Source: Purpureocillium takamizusanense (lineage: Eukaryota > Ascomycota > Sordariomycetes > Hypocreales > Ophiocordycipitaceae). From it: a stretch of 64,000 nt of DNA. The notes beneath the pieces were generated by a model. That model was given only the letters and a program-made list of their open reading frames with translations, was not told the DNA's origin and searched no databases. The translations under genes and the position numbers were made by a program. Of the stretch, positions 1 to 11,540 are shown one piece after another (the stretch's first letter is position 1; every line of letters begins with the position of its first letter). Location: contig NC_063071.1 of assembly GCF_022605165.1 (NCBI RefSeq), positions 2,294,001 through 2,358,000 on the forward strand, given 5' to 3'.

Positions 1-397
1 TGTCGGAAGCATCGTCCGGCAAGGCCTCCCTCTTGATCTCATCGCGTGGAGCGTTTCCAGAAGCGGTATTTCCCTGCAGCACGGCCTTTTCTACCATGTA
101 GCACGCCGTCTTGCCGGGCTCGAGGTTTAAAGCCCGAGGTTGGTCAAGCTGGAGAGCCTCCACACCCGGCGGCGCTCGTCCGATGAAGCTCCTGTCAAGG
201 AGCGCAAACTCTGGTTCGTAAATCGCGCCCTGTAGGGCATTGATGTCGTGTGTCGCAACGATCGGTTGATGGGAATCGAAGGGGATCTCGGCGGCAAAGG
301 CTAATCGCGGCGAGACCAGAAGGAGGTAGAGAATGAGGAGGAAGACCGAGGCGGCTAGAGAGGCCACAAGCCGCGATTGTAATGGGCTGAGCTGCAT
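1..397 (-). CDS. mid1: Mid1-like stretch-activated Ca2+ channel subunit, N-terminal part (cut by window edge)
   Basis: The first ~132 codons of a minus-strand gene run off the left edge. The ATG at 397 is followed by a hydrophobic stretch (residues ~10-33, rich in Leu, Val and Ile) ending in AFAAE, which looks like a signal peptide. After it comes a conserved-looking block, YEPEFALLDRSFIGRAP. Fungal Mid1 proteins start in this way (MQLSPLQSRL, signal peptide, YxPEFxxxDRSxIGRA). Mid1 is the extracellular regulatory subunit of the Cch1 high-affinity Ca2+ channel of the plasma membrane. No intron is seen in the visible part. Identification rests on the N-terminus alone; the cysteine-rich C-terminal half is outside the window. 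Confidence 0.7.
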   Translation of the reverse strand, partial: MQLSPLQSRLVASLAASVFLLILYLLLVSPRLAFAAEIPFDSHQPIVATHDINALQGAIYEPEFALLDRSFIGRAPPGVEALQLDQPRALNLEPGKTACYMVEKAVLQGNTASGNAPRDEIKREALPDDASD

Positions 398-1479
398 ATT
401 GCTTGCTGCCCGCAGGCCAGGACCAAGCGGCCCGACCTCGAGGTGCAGCAACTGAAGGAAGCGCACGCAACTATCGTGGGCCTATGACTGATGCTGAACC
501 CGTCTGTGGTCGCGAGAAATCATGTTGAAGAGGTTCACCGACTGGCGAGTGGAGCTCGAGTCGATTGACGATGTGCACAGACGGCGGCCATGGCCCGGTG
601 TTGCAGTCGAGGAATTGTCAGAGGAAGGGTTTCATCGGCACCTGGACATCCATGTCTTGGAGGAGCGCGGCTGACTGTTCTCGCATTGGAGCTGCGACTG
701 CCGTTTCGGGTGCGTGGCGCAGCAGCTCAAAAGGGGCAGGCGCACAGCCACAACGGCATCGCTCTGGCCAAGGGATGGGCGGTCGCTTTCGTCATGGAGC
801 GGCGGGGCAGCTGAAGGAATGGGCTTCAAGCCATGGTCATCTAGGATGCCAGGCAGGCCCGTGCTGGCCGTAGCTGAGTTGGGGATTCGAGCTCTGCAGC
901 AGAGTATGCCCGTGAATTCATTCCCTATCAATTGGTGAAGCAGCAACAAGACGGAACTGATGACCAGAAGCGATATCATCAGGAGCATGACGTATGGCTG
1001 GGCGGCACCGCCGTCAGAACACAGGTCGCAATGCCAAAAATCACAAGCATGTACACGCAGGAAGATGGTCAGTGGCTTAGCCCGAGGTACACTATCCCGA
1101 AGATGCAGAGCTATCGAACAGGGACATCGGCCACCCCCTCTCTCGCGCGTCGCGCACATCCCCTCCCTCGAATGCAGAGATAGGCTGTTCTATTGCGCCA
1201 TCCAAGCCCCTAAATCACAAAATTCATAGACAACAGTTGCCGTTGCCACAATGCATCATCGCCCTTCCCAGCCATGCCCACGCCTTCCAGGGCACCCAGT
1301 CAAGATTGCAGTGATTGGGTACGGCCAGAGATAGGTCCTGGCAGCTCTCACCCCGTATCAATACTTCATTTTCTTCATCGCGGCCATCGTGAACACGCAT
1401 AGTCAATTACGCCACGCATTTAATACCAGCAGGGAGGGAGTCAGCTGCTGTGTGACGTGGCCGGCAAAGCTGTCATCCG
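398..1479. other. intergenic, Mid1 promoter side and Yop1 3' side
   Basis: About 1.1 kb lies between the Mid1 ATG and the Yop1 stop, both on the minus strand. The open frames on both strands have no signal peptide, domain or splice structure. I see no gene here; it should hold the Mid1 promoter and the Yop1 3' UTR. Confidence 0.6.
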
Positions 1480-2176
1480 TTACTCGGACTTGTCCAGGCC
1501 ACCCGTCTTGGAGCGCAGGCCGGCAGAAGTCGAGGCGGGCTGCTGGAAGTATCGGCCGAGGGTGGGAGACAGGAACGACTTGAAGACGATCTCGGCACCG
1601 CTACGTCATCGTTAGTATCTGCGCGGCGCGGCGCGGCGCGAAACTGGGAGAGACGTACCGGAACATGGGCAGCGACAGCCACAGAAGGAAAACAAACTTG
1701 AAGACGAAGTAGAAGGGAAACCAGTAGACAATGTTGAAGAAGCTCTCCGTGACGGTGAAGAAGGCGAAGACCACCCAGTACTGCAGCATCCTGTCAGCAA
1801 AGAGCACGCTCACAGTGCGGAAGTGTCACATCGACAGGAAGGCCAGCGTACCGTCAGCCACTGAGTGTCATCGTCCTTGGACGTGGTGAAGAGCGCATTG
1901 AGCGAGTAATATCCTGGGATGACGAAACCAGCAAAGTTTGTAAGCAGCTGGCCGCCGAGGTTGAAGATGATGAGAAAGAAGTAGAGCGCGACCACGCCGA
2001 TGGCGGCGTAGGCCTTGGGAACGCCCGACTGTCTCTCGAGGTTGTTGATGGCCGGATACTTGGAAAGCTGCGGGCACTTGCGTCAGTGACGGGTGAGGAT
2101 TGTGCAGGGGAACGGTCAGACATACCTCCTGGTCCAAGGTGCTGAGGTAGTTCTGAGCCTTTTGCTGCGCAGACAT
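1480..2176 (-). CDS. yop1: Yop1, ER-shaping DP1/TB2/HVA22 (REEP5) family protein
   Basis: There are four exons: 2126-2176, 1852-2067, 1659-1780 and 1480-1600. They encode 169 aa, the usual length of fungal Yop1. The protein starts MSAQQKAQNYLSTLDQE. It has two long hydrophobic hairpins, residues ~35-70 (with FNLGGQLLTNFAGFVIPGYY) and ~89-128 (with YWVVFAFFTVTESFFN), then an amphipathic segment beginning GAEIVFKSFL. The family inserts hairpins into the outer leaflet and curves ER tubules together with reticulons and the Sey1/atlastin GTPase. The third exon uses the acceptor just before TACTGG, which restores the family motif QWLTYWVV; an acceptor 10 nt upstream breaks the frame. The 3' exon end was chosen by phase (CG|C). 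Confidence 0.95.
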
Positions 2177-3966
2177 TTTGACGGTGGGTGCAAGCTCAGG
2201 CTGCGGTTACTGCGTGTTTTGTACAAGGTAGAGATGGTTTTAAGTAAGGAGAAGCTCGAGCAAGCGAGGCGCGATGCGGGGGACCTGTAGTTGAAGTCGA
2301 CGAGGAGTGTCAAGTTGGTGGTGTTGGGTGGAGGGAGGAGGAAGAAGCTAGATCAGGCGTCAGCGGCTTGTGACTGATGAGAGTGCGCACGCACAGCAGC
2401 TCGTGGGTGACGCCAGGACAGATGGGCTCTGACGTGTGTGCTCCCGGTTCCAAGGATCTGGCCTATAATGAGACAGGGCAAATGAGCGAGATAGCGGGGT
2501 TGTTACGAGCCCTGGTCCGCGCCCGCCGACGGGTGGCCGAGGGGCTACTTGGCCCTTAGCAGGGGTTGGGCGCCCCGGATATTCCGCGGTGGGTTTCACC
2601 CCTCCAAGGCTCTGCTGGCGGCGACAGGGCGCGCCACCTAAGGGCCGACCAGCAGCACCACTGAGCCAGGCAGGTGGTACCTAAGGTACCTACCGTAGGT
2701 AGGTTTGTTGATGTGTCCACATGGACAGAGCTCTGGTAGATGTCACACGAGCAGATGTGCGTCGCACGAGGCACTGACAAGGGCGGGATGTATGTTGACG
2801 CGGTGGTCATGTCCAGCTTGTCTGTCTGCGAGGTGTCCAGCCTGTCAGTGCAATACAATTTAGTAGTAGTTGTACGAGTAGCCATTTATGATTACTACCT
2901 ACGCACGTACTTGCCACCGTCGTATATGCAAGGCCCCACGCGTGCCCGTGCGTGAATCGGGTGGTGGTCCAGCCGTGATACAGAGCTGCGCTGTTCCTGC
3001 ATGGGCGACTCACCAGCTCGCCGGGTTGGGCTGCTGCTGGCGGGCGATTGAGCAGTGATCAATTCCGGGGGCGCTCGGACTGCAGTGGTTCGCAGCGCAG
3101 CGCTCGTCCGGCCTGGTCTCAGTTTGCTTTTGTGAACTGCGTCGTCGCTCCAGGCTCCAACAGGCTGCGAGTACAATATCATACGGGCACGTCACAAATG
3201 GCCGTGGGAAGGGGGCACTTCCCGTCTCAAATGGCCAAGCACGCCTGATCTCGGGCCAGGTCAGGTTGGACAGTCGGGTCCTCCGGGGCCGCTGCCAGTT
3301 GCAGGACAGCTGGGGCGCATCCATTGCTTCAGGCAACCAGCCTCTGACCGAGCATCCCGACCTGCCCGTCGCGCAGCTGCTGGCTGACAGGGCTCCAGCT
3401 ACCTTGACTCTGGCTGCCCCGCCTTGCATCATCGATGTCCCACAGCGATTCACTGCAGCAGTGCACCAGTGCCCTTCGCAAAGGGAGCCCTGGAATTCCC
3501 GATAATGAACCTCCATGCGTGCTTACCTAACCCAAACAACACCGCCCCCTCACCACGCTAGCCTCGCCAGCCAGTGTGGCTTCTTGGGTTTGTTTTGGTT
3601 TTGCCAAAGCCGGCCGGTACAGTAGGTACGTACCCCCAGTCAGGTGTCCCGCCCCGTGCTTTTTCTTTCACCTCCACTCCCCCCGTTGGCCTCGCAACAG
3701 GAAAACAACTCCAAACACAACAGCCATCTGCAGGTCGACTGCGGCAGTCAAGAGCAGCAAGCGCGCGCCTCACGGCCATCTTCTGCGCCCAGACCACGAC
3801 TTTCATTGCCGCGGGACGCTTTCTTCTCTTTTCTTCGCTTTTTCCCGGTTCTCGTCGGCCGCCGTCGCCTTTCCGACTCGTGCGGGCCCAGCCAATGTTT
3901 GTTGTTCGGTAGCACCGCCAGACCGTCCAACCTCTACTTCCCGCCACCCAGCGCCGCTCCTTCGGC
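2177..3966. other. intergenic between divergent Yop1 and RFX genes
   Basis: This 1.8 kb stretch is a shared divergent promoter region. It contains a TACCTAAGGTACCTACC palindromic cluster at 2677-2704 and pyrimidine-rich sequence at 3780-3960 just before the RFX start, typical of a fungal 5' UTR. The open frames look like noise. Confidence 0.6.
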
Positions 3967-6659
3967 ATGGAACAGGGTACGTTATGTGCATCCCGAACTG
4001 CAAGACGGGGCCTATGCGCCTCGTCAAAATCTCTGCTCACTCAAGCTGACCTTGCGCGTTCGCAGACAACCCGGCCACCAGAGGCGCCGCAGCCGCCGCG
4101 GCCAAGTCGAGAAGCATGAAGCGGCCACAGTCCCGCGCTTCCACGACCTCCATCCACAGTGCCACAACCCAACCAAACATGGACCACTCGGGCTTCGCAG
4201 ACACTTCCAGCATGTATGCTGGCCAATGGATGTCCAACGACAAGCCCATGAACTCGACGGCCCAAATGTCCACCGAGGAGATGATGATGGTACAGGCTGC
4301 CACCAGCATGCAGTCAGGAAACCACGACTTCTCTATGGATAACTCGATGTCCGCACCCATGACCCATCACCACATGTCCTATCAACAGCAGGCTACACAG
4401 CAGCAGCAGCAGCAGCACCCCATGGCTCGCCATCCGCTACCAAACGAGCAGTACGGCGGCAACGCGAGCTTCACTGACGGCGACACCCAGATGCTGGACA
4501 GGGACGACAATGACGATGCCGATCTCATGGGCGGCGCTGTCGGCGCACCTAAGCCCGCCACGAGGTCGAGCGCGAACAATGAGCTCGAGATGAGGCAGCT
4601 GTTTGGCGCTAACCGCCACCGCACACTTCAGGACGTCGCTGGTGAGCTGCACGGCAATGAGCGCGGTCCAAACTCAGAACGGACGCGACAGGTTTTTGCT
4701 ATGCTTTGGTACGGCCCCCGCCCCTTGCTCGCGGTTCACAGACCGCAAATACTAAATCACTTCAGGATCAACTCGGTTTGTTCCAAGGGTAAGGGTTCGG
4801 TTCCGCGTGGTCGCGTCTATGCCAACTATGCATCTCGCTGCGCTACCGAGAGAATTACGGTCCTCAACCCCGCCAGCTTTGGTAAGCTCGTGCGCGTCCT
4901 CTTCCCAGGACTAAAGACTCGTCGATTGGGAGTGCGTGGAGAGTCCAAGTATCACTACGTCAACTTCGCGCTCGTCGAAGACCAAGGTGATTCGCGCGAC
5001 TCGCAGCCCCCTGTCCCACGCCCGCTGCCCGAGGCACAGGGCTTTGGCCAAAGTTTCAGGTTAGTGGCCTTGTTCGCATGCAAACTTGTCTCTGGATGCT
5101 AACAGTTGTGCAGCAGATCTCAGTCGCAATCCAACGGACCTGCTGGTCGAGGCTCGCTACCCGCTCCAGAGGGCTCTCGTCCGAGCCAAAGGGAGAATGG
5201 GGAGGCTGGTGCTGATGCTCGAACCCACAGCCTTTACAACCAGCCAGAGCTGGCCAGCTTTGACACCATTCATAGCACCTCCACCAAGACGTCTTTGGAG
5301 CTGGCGTTCCTGTCCGTCGATGACGAGTCCAACGTCAAGCAGTCGGAGCCCATTGCGCTGCCGGCAATCGAACCGTACCTGCCGCACGGTACCGATCCCG
5401 ATGCCGCCAAGTCATTGTCGGCCTTGTATCGGTCTCACTGCACCTCTCTGGTAGAGTGCATCCGTTACTGCCGCGAGAAGACCTTCTTCCACCTCTACAC
5501 TTCTTTTCAGGGCACGCTCACGATGCCCGTGCAGAAGCTGCTCGGCAATGCAGCTCTAGCGCCGTGGATCGAGGGCTGCGATTTCGCCTTGTATCAGCGA
5601 ATGATGAGCATTATTGCAGGGCTGACGCTGCAAGTCGTCCCCAAGCCCGTTCTTGATACCCTTCGCAACATCTCCGAGAGGTTAGTGCCGCACGTCCGCG
5701 AATCTTTCCAAGGCCAGCCTCAGCATGTGATTGCCGCCAAAGAAGGCCCGGCTGCCATCTTCGCCGGGCTCCTGGACAGGGCGCTCCGCGTCAACCTCAC
5801 GGCCCATGCTGCGGCCAACATGCTGTCCAACCCAGCGAACCGGGACCAGATGTACCTGGACTGGATCACAATGATACGAGCTCGCAAGGTCGCGGAATGT
5901 GTGCCGACACGCGGCATGGACGATGTGGTGGACTTGCTGGTGACGGAGATGCGCGACTTGCTCGACCCGGTCAATGTGCCTTGGGAGGTGGAGTGCCTTA
6001 CCGTGTACGGCGATGTGGCATCTCGAAGCAACCGACAGCCGGACGAGAACAGCGGTGTCAACTCGACGGGCCAGAACGTACTGGACCGATGGGTCGGCTT
6101 TATGCAAGGGCTGCCGGATAAGTTCCCGTACGCATCGCACACAGACATCGTTTGGTGCGTGGAGCGGATCGGAACGGCGGTGATGCGAGATCTTACGCTG
6201 GCGCAGGGTAAGAGCTTCGGATCCTGGTGGGTGACGAAGACATGGGTCGACGAAATGGTGGTATTCCTCGCCGAGCAGGGAGGCTTCATGAAGCAAAAGC
6301 CGCGGCAGCCAAGCTCCAAAATGGAGGCGAGCCCGGAGGAGGCGACCAAGGAGACGAGCCGACAGAACTCGCGCTACAGCACCGGCAGCGAAGACGTGAA
6401 CGTGCCCAACGTCTCTCAGTCGCAGCCAGGTCGCGCCCCGTTCCCGCCCCCGCCGAACGCCAGCCAGACGGCCACGGGAGGGACCAGTGGCGGCGGCGGC
6501 GCTGGCAACAGCGGTAACGCGGATCCACACGACGACAGCGGAATCAGCATGCGGACGCCCGAGGACGACTTCCCCATGGACAAGTACACGTTCTCGGGAG
6601 CGGACGGTGTGGGAATGGTGGCGGGGACGGAGCTGGCGGTGGGAGGGGCTGCCTTATAA
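3967..6659 (+). CDS. RFX-family winged-helix transcription factor (Rfx1/Crt1/CPCR1 type)
   Basis: Exons are 3967-3976, 4066-4708, 4766-5059 and 5117-6659, giving 829 aa. The RFX DNA-binding domain spans residues ~189-285: RTLQDVAGELHG, the tryptophan split by intron 2, then GRVYANYASRC and GVRGESKYHYVNF, the recognition-helix and wing signature. A Gln/Met-rich N-terminus (poly-Gln near residue 110) precedes it, and a helical dimerisation-type region follows. Fungal relatives are nuclear regulators: yeast Crt1/Rfx1 represses DNA-damage genes, and Acremonium CPCR1 controls cephalosporin genes and arthrospore formation. The start is the 10-nt first exon ATGGAACAGG, which joins in frame to a Kozak-poor internal Met. 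Intron 3 ends in a tandem CAGCAG acceptor, so one serine may be included or skipped. The C-terminus is Gly/Ser-rich and disordered. The target genes cannot be read from the sequence. Confidence 0.93.
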
Positions 6660-8847
6660 GCAGACCATGAAGCATATTGGGAGAACGGCGCAAAAAAGGA
6701 AGCCGGCAGGCATGGGACGGTCGGCGTTTGGGATGGTGCTTGAGTTGGGTGGCTTTAATACCCAGTGCTGTTCTCGGATCGGTACGCACGGAAGGGGGGA
6801 GGTGGCTACCGGGGCTACCCAGGGCTGGGGGAGAGTGACTAATGACGGCGCGACGTGACGATGGGGACGAGGCACGATACATAACGACGACGCTGTTGCT
6901 GAGGGGCTGTTTGCTCAACGGCCGGAGGTGGTGGCAACGGTGTCGGCGGCTGGCGGGTCTGTATTTGACGAACGGCGGGCACGAGAGGCTTCATGTGCCT
7001 TTTGGCTGGCAGTCGGGTTGGCTCCGACGGCGATTACTTGTATTGATTGATGTTATGCACGGCCTAGGATACACACTCGGGTGCATGGACAGACAGCTGG
7101 CGGCTCTGGATACCAAGATAGGTGCCTAGACGACGCAAAGGCTGGTTTGCTTCTCGTTTGCCGGGGGCTATTCGATATGCATATGCAGCGACTACGATTC
7201 AAAGTGCCTGCGGCCGACGCGGTGCAAGTTCACATGCGCGCCCATGTGTTGGGGGCAACATATATGGTGATGGTGCCTCGGGGGCGGCCGGCATTGGGCG
7301 CGCCCTCTGTGGTGAAGACGAGCATGTGAGGTCGGCATTTGGTCTGTGTTGAGTGAGGTGGGCGTGTTCTGCGAAGTAGGTACGAATACGAGTCGGATGC
7401 CGGGTGTGCTAAGGGGAATGACCCAATTCGGACGTGGGGCTTCACTTGATTGCCGTCCGCCACCTCCCGGTGCAGCCCTACTACGAGGTAGGTAGTACCT
7501 GGGCGCAGTGTTTTTACTGCAAGCCACTGCTGGGTCTGAGTCGCAGCGCTGACGGTGCTGTGCTGTGCTGCGCTGTGCTGGTGGCAGGAGCGCCAGACAG
7601 AAGTCTAGGGGCGCCGAAGACGGAATGGAGCCAGCCATCCAGCTCATCGTAGCCAGCCAGCCAGCCAGCCAGCCCATGGCGCCATTGGACCGAGAGCCAC
7701 TCACCATCAGCCAGCTAGTCCCTACCTACCTTAGGTAGCCACCACCACCAAGGAGGGAGGGGGAAAAAATTTAAGTTGACTTCGCGGGGGCCCTGGTTGG
7801 TCTGGAGGGGCAGCGTGGCATTGACATTCAATCCATGGCGGTAGGCATGGGCATGGGCATTGGCGTCGAGGATTTTTATTCATTGCGCTCTGTCATCCGA
7901 GCGGTGCAATGTATCTCTCAGTCTGCCTGCCGCCCTGGGATTGTACATATACTGTGCCCTGAGGTTCGCACGAATACGGGGGTTGTACGTACGAAGTACA
8001 TCGTCTACTAGACGTAGGTAGTAGGCAACTCATCAGTACGTGATGTACATCCAGCGTAGGAGCAGCATCCGCTTTGGTGCCGCCAGGCTGCCGTTTTTGC
8101 CATCATTGCCTTTCTTCATCTTGATCCAATTCTTCCCGCGCGTGCAGCGGGCATTGGGCATTGCGGCCCGGCAACATCAGCTCCTCTCGCCTCGTGCAAG
8201 CCGAGTAAAAATTCATCCCCCGGGCTCCCCAATTGCAAGCAAGAAAAAAGCGTCGCGTCAAAAAAAGGCGAGTCGAGTCGAGTCCGTCGTCGGCGCCCAG
8301 ACGGGAGTCATCAAAGTTGGATCCCACCCATTCATCCGCTCCAGGGCCCACCACCACCACCGAGCCAGAAAGGAGCCACTCGCTGGCTGGACGCACCACT
8401 GCTGAGTGGGTGCCGTGGGCTCAATCCCTCCAAACGCCGTCCCGACGACTTTTATTACTCACGTCGACTCTCATCGCTTTTTATCAACCTCATCGCTCAT
8501 TGATTGATTCATTGAGCCCGCTGACCATCACTCACCCTCCCGCCCCCGTCCTCCGTGCCATATATACACGCGCTGCACGGCGCAATCGCATCCCGTTTAC
8601 GTTTTACGCAAAACGCCTGAGCCAGCCGGGGGTGGCCAGGAAAACGTGCGCTGCATCTGCGGCCCCCGTGGGCGCCCACGCTTGACGAACCCCCAGACGT
8701 ACCTCCTCACTCACCCGGCTGCGTCTGAGACCTCGCGCCGGGATCGGCGTCTCAAGGTCCGTCGAACCGAGCATCGTCGCCAAACACCCCGACGACACAC
8801 ACAACACACCGGGAGTGGGGAAGCCAGCGAGCAATTGACTCGCAGCC
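6660..8847. other. intergenic between RFX gene and aspartate kinase
   Basis: This 2.2 kb stretch has no convincing gene. It holds short TACCTACCTTAGGTA-like palindromes (7481-7500, 7721-7740), a CAGC repeat near 7655-7675 and, from ~8100, the probable promoter and 5' UTR of the aspartate kinase. TGATTCA at ~8505 resembles a Gcn4/CPC1 half-match, as would suit an amino-acid biosynthesis gene, but one match of seven bases is weak evidence. Confidence 0.5.
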
Positions 8848-10786
8848 ATGGGGAGTTCCACGTATAGCAACGCCTCCGACCTGGGCTGGGTCGTCCAGAA
8901 GTTTGGGGGCACCAGCGTGGGCAAGTTTCCAGACAAGGTGAGCAGCCGAGTGCCCCTCGAGAGGTAGACGGCGTGAGGCCGGACACCAAATCGGATGCGC
9001 TGACCAGTTTCAGATCGCCCGTGATATCGTCAAGTATGTGTGATGCAACGCCCAGCCTTGGCTGCTCCGATTATGCCGTCTCCTCCTATCTGCTAACCCC
9101 TATCAGGGCGAGCCTGTCGCGGAACCGTGTCGTCGTAGTCTGCTCAGCCCGCAGCACGGGGAAGAAGGCCGAAGGCACGACGAGTCGGTGAGTCTTTCTC
9201 ATCCATGGCGCAGCCGCGAACCCCCTTCGCGCAGCCTTCTTCTTCTCACACTCGCCGCCCCTCCCCAGGTTACTAGGCGTCTACAACAAGCTGCAGCACG
9301 TCGCTCTCGCCTACGCCGCCAGCACGGATGAGGACCCGGACACGCTCATAGAGCAGGCCAAGAGCCTCATCATGGACATTTGCAACGACCACATCTTCGC
9401 CGCCGAGTCCTTCGTCAAGGATACCAGCCTCCGCAGCGGCCTCGCCAAGAAGATTGAGTCCGAGTGCCAGGAGCTCATCGAGTACATCATTGCCGCCAAG
9501 CGCTTCAACCTCGAGATCAACTCAAGAGCAAAGGACCGTGTCATTAGCTTTGGCGAGAAGCTAGCCTGCCTCTACATGACGGTGCTCTTGCAGGACGCGG
9601 TACTTTGCCCTCAACCCCCCTTGTTCTTGATTCTTCCTTTGGGTAGGCGTTTTAGGAGGCCATTGCTGACACCAAGATGTGTAGGGCGTGGACGCCGAGT
9701 ACGTCGACCTGTGCGACGCGCTGCATCACGACGCCGCGGCGCACTTGGACGCGTCCTTTTACAAGTCTGCCATCGCCGCCTTCTCAAGAAAACTGGCCGC
9801 CTGCGAGGGCCGGGTGCCTGTCGTGACGGGCTTCTTTGGCAACGTCCCCGGCAGCCTCATTGACGGCGACATCGGGCGCGGTTACACTGACCTTTGCGCT
9901 GCGCTGTGTGCAGTAGCGCTCAAGGCGCAGGAGCTCCAGATCTGGAAGGAGGTCGACGGCATCTTCACCGCCGATCCGTCCAAGGTGCCCACGGCGAGGC
10001 TGCTGCCGTCCATCACGCCCTCGGAAGCGGCCGAGTTGACCTTCTACGGCTCCGAAGTCATCCACCACCTCACCATGGACCAGGTCATCCGGGCGCAGCC
10101 CCCGATACCGATCCGCATCAAAAACGTCAAGAATCCTCGCGGCAACGGCACCATCGTCATCCCCGACCCCATGATGTCGGCGAGCCACCAGCTGCGACGG
10201 GCACGGCCGTCGGGCGCGCCGCTGCCACCCAAGAGCCCCAAGCGGCCGACGGCGGTGACCATCAAGGACCACATCAGTGTCATCAACGTGCACTCCAACA
10301 AGCGATCCATCTCCCACGGCTTCTTCGCGCGCGTCTTCTCGATCCTCGACAAGCATTCCATCTCGGTGGACCTCATCTCGACCTCTGAGGTGCACGTGTC
10401 GCTGGCCATACACTCGGGCAGCACGCGGGTCGACGCCTTTGCCAACGCCAAGCAGAGCCTGGCCGAGTGCGGCGAGGTCAGCGTCTTGTCGGACATGGCG
10501 ATTCTGAGCCTCGTGGGCGCCGACATGAAGAACATGATTGGCGTCGCTGGCAAGATGTTTTCGACGCTCGGCGAGCACAACGTCAACTTGGAGATGATTT
10601 CACAGGGTGAGTGGATTCCGCGGGCTCGGATGAGACAGGATCTTAGCCTCGAGAAAAAGTTCTCAAGCTGACCGAACCCACTTTGCAGGCGCAAGCGAGA
10701 TCAACATATCATGCGTTATCGACTCCCGAGACGCCACCCGGGCCATGAATGTCTTGCACACGCACCTGTTTACGTTTCTGGAATGA
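8848..10786 (+). CDS. hom3: aspartate kinase (Hom3 type)
   Basis: It phosphorylates L-aspartate to 4-aspartyl phosphate, the first step of threonine, methionine and isoleucine synthesis in the cytosol. Six exons (8848-8937, 9014-9033, 9107-9187, 9269-9599, 9685-10606, 10689-10786) encode 513 aa. Residues 18-25 are KFGGTSVG, the nucleotide-binding start of the amino-acid kinase fold. VPVVTGFFG and the block GRGYTDLCAAL with KEVDGIFTADP follow, the catalytic signature of aspartokinases. Two C-terminal ACT domains (from VTIKDHISVINVHSNK and from LSDMAILSLVGADMKN) are the expected threonine feedback site. The second exon is only 20 nt, and without it the frame is lost. Length matches fungal monofunctional Hom3; no homoserine dehydrogenase is fused. 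Confidence 0.95.
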
Positions 10787-11540
10787 ATGTGAACAGCAAG
10801 CGCCGCGGGCTGGTGCGGTGGTTCGGGCTAGAGGGCACGGCATGTTGGATGGGCTTGCCGACTGATTACTGACTGCATCATATCTCAACGGGGCCGGTGT
10901 CTCGGCGGGAAAAGTAGCTCAAGCGCGCGTGGTTGGGCCAGCAAAAGACCCGGGCGTGGGTGGGTGGTCACACTCATGCACTTTCTTTGGAGTTTTGGAC
11001 AACAGGCATTGGCAAATAGAGTAGACCTTGCGACTGTTCTTCAGGCGATGGCGAGAATACATTGAAGTAAATACTGAACGACCAGGCTAAGAGCGGGACT
11101 CCTAATTATCAATGCCATGAAGGCCTGCGATGAATATCGTTGGTTCTCAGTCGCATATCATATGGCGCGGCCCGTCAAAAATGCAATGAAGGTCCAGGGT
11201 AAGCGTTGTCGGAAGAGCCGCTATGGACGCTACGTCACACGGACCTTGCAGCTGTAGGTACAGTACGTACGTACCTACGCAGCAGCTGCGGAGGGGTCCG
11301 CCACAGCTTCAGACCACCACACGCCTCGGGTCCAGGCGGCAAGCAAAACAGGGGGTTTGCTGTCAGCCTCTTGACACGACACATCGCCTTGACATCGGGC
11401 CACCAGGCAGCATTTCCAATCGACGTCCTTACGATGCGTCGACGCGAACCACGAGATACATAGCAAACGACGCCTGCGCACCGACGGACGGCGCGTAACC
11501 GCCGCAACCTAAGCTGTGCGACGACGCCGACGACATCGCC
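10787..11540. other. intergenic between aspartate kinase and recyclin
   Basis: This is 754 nt of 3' UTR plus promoter. It includes a GTAGGTACAGTACGTACGTACC element at 11254-11275. No coding signal is seen. Confidence 0.55.
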
